This document shows, in pieces, positions 53,391-62,463 of a DNA stretch of 64,000 nucleotides (positions are counted from its first letter, which is position 1; every line of letters begins with the position of its first letter). Where the stretch lies: assembly GCA_947630025.1 (NCBI GenBank), contig CANRFZ010000007.1:1-64000 (forward strand), written 5' to 3'. Origin of the DNA: an uncultured Lachnospiraceae bacterium. GTDB taxonomy: Bacteria > Bacillota > Clostridia > Lachnospirales > Lachnospiraceae. Below the pieces are notes generated by a model. The model searched no databases, was not told where the DNA came from, and was given only the letters and a program-made list of their open reading frames with translations. The position numbers were made by a program, and so were the translations under genes.

Positions 53391-54265
53391 TGAAGGATCT
53401 TAGCAGGCAGTTTCAGAAGACAACGGCGGTAGACCATGTATCGTATACGATGACGCAGGGCGTCTATGGGCTATTGGGCGTCAACGGCGCTGGCAAGACG
53501 ACGCTGATGCGGATGCTCTGCACGCTGCTAAAGCCCACATCGGGATCGGTGACATGGGATGGCAGCGATATTTTCCGCATGGACGGAGCGTACCGCAGGC
53601 TGCTGGGGTATCTGCCGCAGGACTTTGGCTTTTATCCCGATTTTACGGTGCGGGACTATCTGCTCTATATTGCGTCGATCAAGGGGCTTAGGCCGATGAA
53701 CGCCGCGCGTCGGACGAAGGAGCTGCTGGGGCAGGTGGGGCTTGCGGGGGCGGAGCACAAGAAGATGAAGAAGCTATCGGGCGGTATGAAAAGGCGTGTC
53801 GGGATCGCGCAGGCGCTTTTGAACGATCCCAAGATTCTGATTCTGGACGAACCCACCGCCGGGCTTGATCCCGGCGAGCGGATACGGTTCCGCAATCTGA
53901 TCAGCGAGCTGGCGGAAAACCGCATTGTCCTGCTTTCCACCCATATCGTGTCCGACGTGGAGTATATCGCCCATGAGATTCTGCTGATGGGAGAGGGCAG
54001 AATCCGCAGCGCGGGAACGGTGGGCGAGCTGCTTCATCAGATGCCGGTGCGGGTGTGGCAGATCACCGTACCGCCGGGGCAGGCGGGCCGCTATCTGGCG
54101 GAGTACGCCGTGTCGAACGTGAAGACGGATGCAGACGGCGTGCAGCTCAGGATTCTTTCGCAGGAGCAGCCTGCGGCGAAGGCCGCGGCGCAGAGCGCCA
54201 CACTGGAGGATCTGTTCCTGTGGCATTTCGGAGAAAAGGCGGGTGAACGGCATGACTTGGTATGA
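53378..54265 (+). CDS. ABC transporter ATP-binding protein
   Basis: 295 residues. Walker A GVNGAGKTT, Q-loop LPQDFGFYPDF, signature LSGGMKRRVGIAQ, Walker B ILILDEPTAGLDP, H-loop STHIVSD. A C-terminal extension of about 80 residues after the ATPase core is of the bacitracin/antibiotic-exporter type. ATG 53378 has GGGAGGG five bases upstream; it overlaps the previous gene by 13 bases and the permease by 14. Confidence 0.93.
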   Translation: MELVMKDLSRQFQKTTAVDHVSYTMTQGVYGLLGVNGAGKTTLMRMLCTLLKPTSGSVTWDGSDIFRMDGAYRRLLGYLPQDFGFYPDFTVRDYLLYIASIKGLRPMNAARRTKELLGQVGLAGAEHKKMKKLSGGMKRRVGIAQALLNDPKILILDEPTAGLDPGERIRFRNLISELAENRIVLLSTHIVSDVEYIAHEILLMGEGRIRSAGTVGELLHQMPVRVWQITVPPGQAGRYLAEYAVSNVKTDADGVQLRILSQEQPAAKAAAQSATLEDLFLWHFGEKAGERHDLV

Positions 54266-55487
54266 GATCAAAAAAGTTTTTTCCAGACCGGGCAGCAAAG
54301 CAGCGGTGGCGGTTCTGGCGGCAGTCGTCGCCGTCTCCTGTTATCTGGCGACGCATATCGCCTATGTCAACGAGCAGGGGGACAACGAGTACGGCAGGGC
54401 GGCGGTAATGCGCCTGCGGGCGGCGCAGAAGGAATGGGCGGGCGTGCTGGACACGGAGAAGATCAGACAGGTGATCGAGGCCAACAACCGGGTTAATCAA
54501 AGCCCCGAGGGACAGGCGGAGGACGTGCGCTCCGGCAATATCGCCTACGGCAGAAAGCAGGGATTTCTGGGCATCCGCAGCCTGTTAAACTACGCCTATG
54601 CGGAAGGTTTCCGGATTTCGGACTGGTACCGAGCGGATGTTCTTACGCCGGATATGGCGGATCAGTTCTATGAGAGAAGAATCGGTCTGCTGAAGGACTG
54701 GCTCTATGATGAGACGGGAGAAGCGTATTACCGTTATTCCCCGCGGGAGAAGCAGTTTTTGGTCACCCGGTACGAGACGCTGCAGACGCCCCTTGCCTAT
54801 GACTATGCGGAAGGCTGGGTGCAGTTGTTCCGCTATGCGGTGATGGTGATTATGTTGTGCATGATCCTTCTGGGCTATCTGGTGTCGGGGATTTTTGCCG
54901 GCGAATTTGTGCAGAAGGCGGACGCGGTGTTCTTTTCCTCCTACTACGGCAGGAATAAGGCCATCGCCGCCAAACTGAAGGCGGGTGCGGCGATTGTGAC
55001 GGCGGTGTATTTCGGCGCGGTCTGCTGCTACAGCGCGTTCGTGTTGTGGTATTTGGGCGCGGACGGGTACTGGCTCCCGGTGCAGGCGCACTGGAGCGCG
55101 TGGAAATGCTTTTACCATCTGACCGTATGGCAGAAGTATCTGATTATCGTCTTCGGCGGCTACGTGGGCTGCCTTTTCATCTCGCTTCTGTGTATGTGGG
55201 TGTCGGCGGCATTTAAGAGCCGGGCTGCGGCGGTAATGGTTCCGATTGCCATGGAGTTTGTCCCGTCTTTTCTGGGAAATCTCTCGAACGCTGCGGCGGA
55301 TAAGATTATCGGGCTGCTTCCTGACCGTCTGCTGGATCTGGACGTCACGCTGAATCTTTTTCATGTCTATACCGTCGGCCATTACGTTGTGGGATCGGTG
55401 CCGCTTCTGTTTGTCCTGTACGGCGTGCTGGCGTCGCTGCTCGTGCCCGTCATCTATGGCAGATACCGGCGCACGCAGGCACAGTAA
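54252..55487 (+). CDS. ABC transporter permease
   Basis: 411 residues. One N-terminal membrane segment, a large outer or loop region (about 45-190), then about five membrane segments between 195 and 405. Matches the ABC-2-like permeases paired with the ATPase upstream. ATG 54252 lies inside the ATPase gene; no typical site, so translation is likely coupled. The substrate is unknown. Confidence 0.87.
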   Translation: MTWYEIKKVFSRPGSKAAVAVLAAVVAVSCYLATHIAYVNEQGDNEYGRAAVMRLRAAQKEWAGVLDTEKIRQVIEANNRVNQSPEGQAEDVRSGNIAYGRKQGFLGIRSLLNYAYAEGFRISDWYRADVLTPDMADQFYERRIGLLKDWLYDETGEAYYRYSPREKQFLVTRYETLQTPLAYDYAEGWVQLFRYAVMVIMLCMILLGYLVSGIFAGEFVQKADAVFFSSYYGRNKAIAAKLKAGAAIVTAVYFGAVCCYSAFVLWYLGADGYWLPVQAHWSAWKCFYHLTVWQKYLIIVFGGYVGCLFISLLCMWVSAAFKSRAAAVMVPIAMEFVPSFLGNLSNAAADKIIGLLPDRLLDLDVTLNLFHVYTVGHYVVGSVPLLFVLYGVLASLLVPVIYGRYRRTQAQ

Positions 55488-55519
55488 GCCTGCGGCGGTA
55501 AATGCGCCCCGGCGGAAAG

Positions 55520-55548
55520 TTGTCAAATGCGTCCGGCGATGCTATAAT
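55520..55548 (+). promoter_or_regulatory. promoter of the GH25-like gene
   Basis: TTGTCA (55520-55525), 17-base spacer, TATAAT (55543-55548). About 70 bases before ATG 55620; the leader between contains a GC-rich inverted repeat (CCCGC...GCGGGC near 55561-55580). Confidence 0.7.
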
Positions 55549-55619
55549 AAGACAAAACTGCCCGCGGTGAGGGCGGGCGGAGTGCAGGCGCGGCCTGCGG
55601 GTATGGCGGAGGTGTCGTT

Positions 55620-56777
55620 ATGAGATTGCCGGGCGAGGAAGATGTGGGCGGCGGCGGGCCGTCGGTGGTATATATGATCATAGGCGCTGCGGCGTTTATC
55701 TGTGTTCTTGTCTTTGCGCTTTTTCAAGCAAACCGCAGCAAGAACAGCGGCAGCGATTATCTGAAGCAGCTTGGCGAACAGAAGGAGCAGGAAGCGGCTG
55801 CGGAGACGGCGGCGGACGACGCCGCGCAGGAGACGGGCAGCAAACTGCGCGCGCAGGATCTGGACTTCTGGGATATGTACCCGGAGGAGGATGCGGAAGC
55901 GCAGGACGGGCAGGAGGACGATGCCAAGTCCACGCTGGACGAAAAAGCGGAGCGGGAGCGGCAGGAGCAGAAGGAAAAAGAGGAGCAGGCCGCCAGAGAG
56001 GACCCTTCCACCGACGGAAAGCACACGCTGGTGACGCTGCCGGACGGTACCGAGGAGTGGGTGCTGATCAGCCCCTATCTGTCGAAAAATACTTACGATT
56101 ATACGAATCTTGAAGACAAAGCCGGATTGAAGCGCTATCTGGAAAATGACAAAAAGATATCGTATGTGGGCGTGGACATCTCGCAGCAGACGGGAAGCGT
56201 CAATTTTGAAAGCCTGAAAGCGGCGGGCATCGATTATGTGATGATACGGCTCGGCGCCCGCGGTTACAGTACGGGGCAGATCACGGTGGATGAGAAGTTT
56301 CATGAGAACATCGAAGGCGCGGCAGCGGCGGGCTTGGATGTGGGCGTCTATTTTTATTCCCAGGCGGTGAGCGCGGACGAGGCCGCACAGGAAGCGAGTG
56401 TCGTGATACAAAATCTGGAGCCTTACAAGGCATCCGTCCGGTATCCCGTGGCGTTTGATATGTCGCTTGTGGGAAGCGATCAGGCGCGCAGCGACGGTCT
56501 TAGCAGAGACGACCGGACGACCGTTGCGGCGGCGTTTCTGGAAACCGTAAACGCGGCGGGCTATACGCCGATGGTCTATGGGGACAAGGAGTGGCTGATC
56601 AAGGAAGTGGATCTGACCAGACTGCAGCAGTACGATATCTGGCTGGCGCAGGAGCAGGATATCCCCGATTATCCGTACCGGTTCGCCATGTGGCAGTACA
56701 CCACCTCCGGCACGGTGAACGGCATCCGGGGAGACGCCAATCTGAATCTCAGTTTCATCGGTTATTCGCAGCGGTAG
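55620..56777 (+). CDS. GH25 (lysozyme-like) protein with altered active site
   Basis: 385 residues. One membrane segment (about 16-36), an acidic, charged coiled-coil-like linker (40-135) and a GH25 domain (about 180-385): VGVDISQQTGSVNFESLK with first Asp D186, VGVYFYSQAV, VAFDMS, IWLAQEQDIPDYPY, FAMWQYTTSG. In GH25 the centre is a DxE pair; here D280 is present but the glutamate is a serine (S282, codon TCG at 56463-56465). It may be inactive as a muramidase and serve in binding. GGAGG is seven bases from the ATG. Its last 16 bases overlap the convergent AP2 gene. Confidence 0.87.
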   Translation: MRLPGEEDVGGGGPSVVYMIIGAAAFICVLVFALFQANRSKNSGSDYLKQLGEQKEQEAAAETAADDAAQETGSKLRAQDLDFWDMYPEEDAEAQDGQEDDAKSTLDEKAERERQEQKEKEEQAAREDPSTDGKHTLVTLPDGTEEWVLISPYLSKNTYDYTNLEDKAGLKRYLENDKKISYVGVDISQQTGSVNFESLKAAGIDYVMIRLGARGYSTGQITVDEKFHENIEGAAAAGLDVGVYFYSQAVSADEAAQEASVVIQNLEPYKASVRYPVAFDMSLVGSDQARSDGLSRDDRTTVAAAFLETVNAAGYTPMVYGDKEWLIKEVDLTRLQQYDIWLAQEQDIPDYPYRFAMWQYTTSGTVNGIRGDANLNLSFIGYSQR

Positions 56778-57559
56778 TGCCTGACGCCTGCGGAAACTTT
56801 GACGGCATTATAGATGTCGGCGTATGCGGCGGGAGATATGCCCTCCATGTAATTGGGGACGTACCGCTTTTGTACGCCGGCTTTTTTTAACAGATCGATG
56901 GCCTTGTTGTAGGCGATGGCGGCCTCCGCCTCCGTCTCGTAGGCGCCGACGCTGACATAGCCCTTCACATGGATTCTTACCCGGTAGAGGCGGCGTCCGT
57001 CTTTGACCGTCTCGGTGACGCCGTTGTAGCGGTTGATGATCTCGATATTTCCATAGCGCATATCCTGACGGTTGCCGTTGCGGAAACGGTAGTCGCGCCC
57101 CTCGACGGCATAGTTCCGTATGCCGTAGCGCGCCATGATGTTTACCTGCATCCCATAGTCCGCCACAAAGAAATGACCGCCCCGCCGGGAGATTTTGCGG
57201 GTGGAATAGTAGAACAGGTCTTCCGTGTCAAAGAGAAAGAAGTCGTCCGGCGCAAAATAATAATAAAAAAACTTCGGACGGATGTAGATCGGCGTGGCAA
57301 AGTAAATGCCGTTGTCCCGGAAGTTGATCAGACAAACCCATTTGTCAAACGCCATAGGGCAGCCCGCGTCGTAATCACCCACCGCGGCGGAGCAGTCGGA
57401 GAGCAGCCGCCCCGCCAGCAGATAGACGTTGTGCGCGTCTTCCCTGTTGTCGAAACTGCCGAGACTGATGTGTTTATTGCGATAAGTTATGGACGCGCGG
57501 TAATAGACAGAGCGATCCTTGCGCATGGCGGTATATACGCCTGCCGGCCCTTTTTCCAT
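56762..57559 (-). CDS. AP2-domain protein with degenerate HNH core
   Basis: 265 residues. Two AP2-like DNA-binding segments flank the protein: 7-50 (AMRKDRSVYYRASITYRNKH) and 190-228 (YRVRIHVKGYVSVGAYETEA). Between them 105-180 looks like the HNH region of HNH-AP2 homing endonucleases (RFRNGNRQDMRYGNIEIINR), but the two expected histidines are replaced (MARY for MHRL, DYRF for DHIN). So it may bind but not cut DNA. ATG 57559 has AGGAG nine bases upstream; the frame extends further but lacks support. No phage or intron genes are beside it. Confidence 0.7.
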   Translation of the reverse strand: MEKGPAGVYTAMRKDRSVYYRASITYRNKHISLGSFDNREDAHNVYLLAGRLLSDCSAAVGDYDAGCPMAFDKWVCLINFRDNGIYFATPIYIRPKFFYYYFAPDDFFLFDTEDLFYYSTRKISRRGGHFFVADYGMQVNIMARYGIRNYAVEGRDYRFRNGNRQDMRYGNIEIINRYNGVTETVKDGRRLYRVRIHVKGYVSVGAYETEAEAAIAYNKAIDLLKKAGVQKRYVPNYMEGISPAAYADIYNAVKVSAGVRHYRCE

Positions 57560-57705
57560 AGCGTTTTTCTCCTTTTCTATGATTGTACCATTTTTGAGAA
57601 AAAAAACAAATTCAGAAATATTTTTCCTTTCTCCTGTATAGAATATAAATATGCAGAACATTTTGGCTGTCTGTGCAGAAAAAGCCATATCGGAATGGAG
57701 GAAAA

Positions 57706-58326
57706 ATGGACAGGAAATATATCATGGGTTTCGCGCTGGCGGCGCTGACGATTCTGTCGTCCTATCTCTGCGTGCGGGAACTCAGGATCGACCGTGTGGC
57801 GGCTGATCCCGCTTTTCGGATCGAGTATACGAGCAGCTGCCTGGTGGAGGACAGACACAGTTTTGCGGATATGATCGAGACCGTGTCTTCCGGGCAGCGG
57901 ATCGTGGATTATCAGGTATTGGAAAAGACGCTGCGGTATCAGTTGTCGGACAAGGATCTGGAAGCGTTATTGCGCATCGTGGAAGCGGAGGCGGGCGGCG
58001 AGGATCAGGACGGCAAGCTGCTGGTGGCCAACGTGGTGCTGAACCGTGTCAATAGCAGCGCCTTCCCGGACACGGTATTGGAAGTGGTGATGCAGAAAGA
58101 ACAGGGCACCGCGCAGTTTTCGCCGACGGTGGACGGCAGATACCAGAGCGTCAGCATTAGCGAAGATACGAGAGAGGCCGTCCGGCGGGCGCTATACGGG
58201 GAGGATCTCTCTCAGGGAGCGCTGTATTTCTGCGCCAGAGACAAGGCCGATACGGAGAAGCTGAAGTGGTTTGACCGGAAACTGACCAGACTGTTCGCCT
58301 ATGGGAATCATGAATTTTTCCAGTAA
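57706..58326 (+). CDS. SleB-like cell wall hydrolase
   Basis: 206 residues. N-terminal membrane anchor or signal (about 5-22), then a hydrolase_2/SleB-type domain (LLRIVEAEAGGEDQDGKLLV, ANVVLNRV, GALYFCARD, GNHEFFQ). The glutamate of VEAEAGGE is the expected catalytic residue. SleB relatives are spore-cortex lytic transglycosylases, but general wall turnover is equally possible. GGAGG lies four bases before ATG 57706. Divergent from the AP2 gene. Confidence 0.88.
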   Translation: MDRKYIMGFALAALTILSSYLCVRELRIDRVAADPAFRIEYTSSCLVEDRHSFADMIETVSSGQRIVDYQVLEKTLRYQLSDKDLEALLRIVEAEAGGEDQDGKLLVANVVLNRVNSSAFPDTVLEVVMQKEQGTAQFSPTVDGRYQSVSISEDTREAVRRALYGEDLSQGALYFCARDKADTEKLKWFDRKLTRLFAYGNHEFFQ

Positions 58327-58365
58327 AGGCGTAATGCCGGCATCTTCGCAATACCGAAAAGCGGC

Positions 58366-58394
58366 TTTTCAAAAAGGCAAAAAGAGTGTATAAT
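58366..58394 (+). promoter_or_regulatory. possible promoter of the DUF6020-type gene
   Basis: TTTTCA (58366-58371), 17-base spacer, perfect TATAAT (58389-58394). The leader to ATG 58488 is about 90 bases and AT-rich. Confidence 0.5.
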
Positions 58395-58487
58395 AAACCG
58401 GTACAAAAAGCATATAGGCGACTAAATTCAGGAGGCATCAGGCTGACTTTTGTAAACGCCGGATAGAGCTTATAAAGGGAGAGACAT

Positions 58488-60107
58488 ATGATAAAGGAAA
58501 GAGTGAAAAATGATATCCGCAAGATAAATATATGGCAGCTTTTGTTTGCCATGATGTTTTCGGCGATGCTTATAGCATCAAGGCATACGTTCGATCTCAG
58601 GGCTGACAGAGATACGGTAGATACAGTATTTATTACGGATTTTCATTTCGTTGACTGTGTTATATGGATCGCGGCTGCGGTTATTGTGTATATAGCGCTC
58701 AAAGGTGCGGCGTATGTATTTGCGTCTGCAGCAAGCCGATTTTTTACTCATAATGTGGGGGGGGGTTATCGGCTGTTTCTCTTTGCAGCGCTTTTTTTGA
58801 TGATGATGTGGCTGCCGTATCTGCTTTCCTACTTTCCGGGCGGCATTTTCTCGGATACCGTAGATTCCATCAATATGGCTCTTTATCAAAATGCGCTGGA
58901 TAATCACAATCCGATCTTATATACACTGCTCTGGAGATTGCTCTTTTGGATCGCAGGAACCTTTTCAGGAAGGACTGTGTATGCGGGACTAAATCTTTTT
59001 ACAGTGGTACAGACATTTGTATGTGCGCTTGCTTTATCCTATTTTCTGTTTCGGTGTCACCGCTGGGGCTGCAATAAACTTTTTATTTATTTGTGTCTGC
59101 TTGTGTTTAGTGTTTTTTCCTTATATCCGTTCTATGGTATTTCTCTGTGGAAAGACACGCCGTTTTCTATCATGACGTTTGTATTTTCTGTCTTTTTATA
59201 TGATTTGTTCAGAAATTCCCCCGAACGGATTTCGACACGGCAGCTTGTGATGTATTGCATAGGCAGCGTATTGATCATCTTTTTGAGGAATAATGGCATT
59301 TATGTAGCAGCTTTTTATTTTGTGGCAGTTACCCTTATTTTGTTGATGATGCGCAGGAAAAATATTGCAGTTAAGATAGGAACAGCGTCGGCGGTAATGC
59401 TTGTCGTATCGGGAATGATTCAAGGACCGGTATATGACACTCTGGGATATGACATCAACAGTCATACCGAGAGTCTGGGAATACCGATGCAGCAGGTTGC
59501 TTACATTATTTCTACTGACGGAAAGCTGACGGAGGATGATATTGAGGAAATCAATAATTTAATCCCATTGGAAAAGTGGAGAGAATTGTATGATCCCACA
59601 ATAGCTGATTATATCAAGTTTTCGGGAGATTTTAATCGTGAATATATGGAAAATCATGCAGGGAAATTTCTCAAGACATATGTGCACATTGTCTTAAATA
59701 ATCCTGTTAAGGCAGTTAAGGCATATATGCTCTCAACAATAGGATTTTGGGATGTTTTTGAAAATTCCGGCGCTTCCTATATTTGCAATTATAACTATCC
59801 GAATGCAGATTATGTTATGAGTGATTATTTTGCGTCTTATTTTCAATATTCATTCAGAAATATAGTGGAGCCTAAAAAATACATCAGCGCGGCAATCTTT
59901 GTATGGATCATGCTGGGAACTGTCTGCATCTGTTTGGCAGAACATCATTATAGCGGCTTACTATGCGTTATGCCTACGATGGGGTTGTGGCTGTCTGTTA
60001 TGCTTGCGGTTCCCCTGTCGTATTCTTTCAGATATGTATATGCTTTGTTTTTATGTGTGCCGTTGTATTTGATCGTCTGCATAGACTGTTTCCGCAAACA
60101 GGTATAA
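58488..60107 (+). CDS. DUF6020-like polytopic membrane protein, AT-rich
   Basis: 539 residues, about 11 hydrophobic segments, with an early conserved patch (YFPGGIFSDTVDSINMALYQ, NHNPILYTLLWRLLFW) and an extracytoplasmic loop around 310-420. It resembles the DUF6020 family, thought to be GT-C-like glycosyltransferases of the envelope; the acidic D near FSDTVDS would fit such an enzyme (inference). Base composition is clearly lower in G+C than its neighbours (21 G/C in 60 at 59581-59640), and codon use differs. An unbroken run of nine G (58757-58765) lies in the codons for residues around 90-93. Confidence 0.78.
   Translation: MIKERVKNDIRKINIWQLLFAMMFSAMLIASRHTFDLRADRDTVDTVFITDFHFVDCVIWIAAAVIVYIALKGAAYVFASAASRFFTHNVGGGYRLFLFAALFLMMMWLPYLLSYFPGGIFSDTVDSINMALYQNALDNHNPILYTLLWRLLFWIAGTFSGRTVYAGLNLFTVVQTFVCALALSYFLFRCHRWGCNKLFIYLCLLVFSVFSLYPFYGISLWKDTPFSIMTFVFSVFLYDLFRNSPERISTRQLVMYCIGSVLIIFLRNNGIYVAAFYFVAVTLILLMMRRKNIAVKIGTASAVMLVVSGMIQGPVYDTLGYDINSHTESLGIPMQQVAYIISTDGKLTEDDIEEINNLIPLEKWRELYDPTIADYIKFSGDFNREYMENHAGKFLKTYVHIVLNNPVKAVKAYMLSTIGFWDVFENSGASYICNYNYPNADYVMSDYFASYFQYSFRNIVEPKKYISAAIFVWIMLGTVCICLAEHHYSGLLCVMPTMGLWLSVMLAVPLSYSFRYVYALFLCVPLYLIVCIDCFRKQV
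58757..58765 (+). repeat. G9 homopolymer inside the DUF6020-like gene
   Basis: Nine consecutive G within GTG GGG GGG GGT, a striking run in an AT-rich gene. Gain or loss of one base would shift the frame after about residue 93 of 539. Confidence 0.85.
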
Positions 60108-60138
60108 AGGGTATGCCTGTGGACGGACAATAGGATTG

Positions 60139-60167
60139 TTGCGCGGCATCAGAAAATATGTTATCAT
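60139..60167 (+). promoter_or_regulatory. possible promoter of thrC
   Basis: TTGCGC (60139-60144), 17-base spacer, TATCAT (60162-60167), 38 bases before ATG 60206. Confidence 0.4.
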
Positions 60168-60205
60168 AAATGCAGTGTAATCATAGGAAAGGTTTGGTTG
60201 ATAAC

Positions 60206-61699
60206 ATGGAAGTATTGTATAGCAGTACGCGCGACAGTTCCCTCAAAGTGACGGCGTCACAGGCGATTTTAAAAGGTTTGTCGGACGACGGCGGCCTCTT
60301 TGTGCCGGATCATATTCCCACTCTTGCGGTTCCGCTGCGGGAGCTGGCGGACAAGTCCTATCAGGAGACGGCATACGAGGTGATGCGCCTGTTTCTGACA
60401 GATTTTACCGAGGACGAACTGAAGCGGTGTATCGCCCGCGCTTATGATCAGAAGTTTGACACCGACGAGATCGCGCCTTTGAAAGAGGCACAGGGCGCTT
60501 ATTATCTGGAACTGTTCCACGGCGCGACGATAGCGTTTAAAGATATGGCGTTGTCGATCCTGCCGCACCTCATGACCACTGCCGCCGCCAAGAACCATGT
60601 GGAGAACGAGATCGTCATCCTCACGGCGACTTCCGGAGATACGGGCAAGGCGGCGCTGGCTGGCTTCGCGGGCGTGAAGGGGACGAGGATCATCGTCTTT
60701 TATCCCAAGAACGGCGTCAGTCCGATTCAGGAGAAGCAGATGGTTACCCAGCAGGGAGACAATACGTTTGTGGTAGGCATCCGCGGCAACTTCGACGACG
60801 CGCAGAACGGCGTTAAGACGATGTTCGGCGACAGAGAGCTGGCGGCGGAGATGGCCCAGGCCGGGATGCAGTTTTCTTCCGCCAATTCGATCAATATCGG
60901 GAGACTCGTGCCGCAGGTGGTCTACTATGTCTACGCATACGCCAAGCTATTGAGACGCGGCGCCGTCAAGGACGGCGAGAAGATTAATGTCGTCGTTCCC
61001 ACCGGCAATTTCGGCAATATTCTGGCGGCGTTCTACGCCAAGAACATGGGCGTTCCGATCCACCGCCTGATCTGCGCCTCCAACGAAAATAAAGTGTTGT
61101 ATGATTTCTTTGCCACAGGCAGATACGACCGCAACCGGGAGTTTAAGCTGACCAGTTCCCCGTCCATGGATATTCTGATTTCCAGCAATCTGGAGCGGCT
61201 GATCTATCGGATCGCCGGGGAGGATGCGGCGAAGAATGCGGAGCTGATGGCGGCGCTGGCGCAGTCCGGCAGTTATGAGATCACGCCGCAGATGCGGGAG
61301 CAGCTAGCGGACTTCTACGGCAATTATGCCGATGAGCAGGAGACGGCGGCGCGCATCGGGGAAATGTACCGCAGCACGGGCTATGTGCTGGACCCCCACA
61401 CGGCGGTGGCCAGCGCGGTCTACAGGAAATATGTGCAGGAGACGGGCGATGAGACCGTGACCGTGATCGCGTCCACGGCCAGCCCGTTCAAGTTTACGAG
61501 AAGTGTCATGAACGCAATCGACGCCAAATACGATGCCCTGTCCGATTTTGCATTGGTGGACGAGCTTTCCCGGATCGGGGCCGTGGCGGTGCCAAAGGCG
61601 ATAGAAGACATCAGGACGGCTCCCGTCATACACGACCATGTGTGTGACAGGACAGAGATGAAAGCGGCAGTGAAAGGCTTTCTCGGGATCGGTTCCTGA
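60206..61699 (+). CDS. thrC: threonine synthase
   Basis: PLP enzyme turning O-phosphohomoserine into threonine. 497 residues: FHGATIAFKDMALSIL with the PLP lysine, TATSGDTGKAALAGF, QFSSANSINIGRLVPQ and VPTGNFGNILAAFYAKNMG (phosphate grip). Long type as in yeast/E. coli ThrC. The frame opens at 60170, but MEVLYSSTRDSS is the family start. A CheY-like gene starts three bases after its stop. Confidence 0.95.
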   Translation: MEVLYSSTRDSSLKVTASQAILKGLSDDGGLFVPDHIPTLAVPLRELADKSYQETAYEVMRLFLTDFTEDELKRCIARAYDQKFDTDEIAPLKEAQGAYYLELFHGATIAFKDMALSILPHLMTTAAAKNHVENEIVILTATSGDTGKAALAGFAGVKGTRIIVFYPKNGVSPIQEKQMVTQQGDNTFVVGIRGNFDDAQNGVKTMFGDRELAAEMAQAGMQFSSANSINIGRLVPQVVYYVYAYAKLLRRGAVKDGEKINVVVPTGNFGNILAAFYAKNMGVPIHRLICASNENKVLYDFFATGRYDRNREFKLTSSPSMDILISSNLERLIYRIAGEDAAKNAELMAALAQSGSYEITPQMREQLADFYGNYADEQETAARIGEMYRSTGYVLDPHTAVASAVYRKYVQETGDETVTVIASTASPFKFTRSVMNAIDAKYDALSDFALVDELSRIGAVAVPKAIEDIRTAPVIHDHVCDRTEMKAAVKGFLGIGS

Positions 61700-61702
61700 C
61701 CT

Positions 61703-62071
61703 ATGCGTCATATTCTGATCGTCGATGATGTGTCCACCAATCTCAAATGCGTAGGGTTTATCCTGAAAAATAAATACAAAGTCACCATGATCAAGTCGGG
61801 CAGGGAGGCGGTTGCGTGTCTTCCGGCGGTTTCGCCCGATCTGGTGCTTTTGGACATCCATATGCAGGAGATGGACGGATACGAAGTGCTCGGGCACATC
61901 AAGGGCAATCCGCGTACGGCGGACATTCCGGTGATTCTGTTCACCGCTGACACGGAGGAGTACGGCGACAGGAAAGGTTACGACATGGGCGCCGCCGGGT
62001 ATATCCGGAAACCGTTTGAACCCCGGCTTTTGCTGGATACCATCGAAGGCGTTTTACAGACGGAGGAGTAG
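61703..62071 (+). CDS. stand-alone response regulator receiver protein
   Basis: 122 residues, receiver domain only: DD pair (ILIVDDV), phosphorylation Asp in LVLLDIHM, Thr (LFTAD), Lys (IRKPF). No output domain, so CheY- or Spo0F-like. No histidine kinase is near. It starts three bases after thrC and lacks a good ribosome-binding site, suggesting coupling to thrC. Confidence 0.88.
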   Translation: MRHILIVDDVSTNLKCVGFILKNKYKVTMIKSGREAVACLPAVSPDLVLLDIHMQEMDGYEVLGHIKGNPRTADIPVILFTADTEEYGDRKGYDMGAAGYIRKPFEPRLLLDTIEGVLQTEE

Positions 62072-62076
62072 AGAAT

Positions 62077-62463
62077 ATGGACATGAGCGGCATTATTGAC
62101 CTGCTTTTTTTGGTCAGCGGCGTATATCTGATCGGCACCGCGCTGGCGGCCAAGGCACAGGGAACGATTTCCGCCAACGTGATGCTCAACAAGAGCTTTA
62201 CGGAGAAGGATATCAACGACCGGGCGGGCTTCATAGAGTATCTGTATAAACGGATTCTGCTATCGGGCGTGCTGATCGTACTGGCGTCTATTGTGCATCT
62301 GGCCAACGACTATTATTTTGCGTCCAGCGCGCTGACGTGGCTGGGGAGCGGCATGATCCTGCTGGCGCTGGTCATCTATGTGGTGTCCTACAAGAAGTGT
62401 CAGAAGATGTATGTTCCCAAACTGCAGGCTTTAGAAAAAAAGAGCAAAAAAAGAGATGCCTAG
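62077..62463 (+). CDS. small membrane protein of unknown function
   Basis: 128 residues with three hydrophobic segments (about 6-25, 58-80, 84-104) and a basic tail ending KKSKKRDA. No family recognised. GGAGGAG lies 11 to 17 bases before ATG 62077, inside the end of the receiver gene. Its stop codon overlaps the stop of the convergent citrate synthase gene within a perfect palindrome. Confidence 0.75.
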   Translation: MDMSGIIDLLFLVSGVYLIGTALAAKAQGTISANVMLNKSFTEKDINDRAGFIEYLYKRILLSGVLIVLASIVHLANDYYFASSALTWLGSGMILLALVIYVVSYKKCQKMYVPKLQALEKKSKKRDA

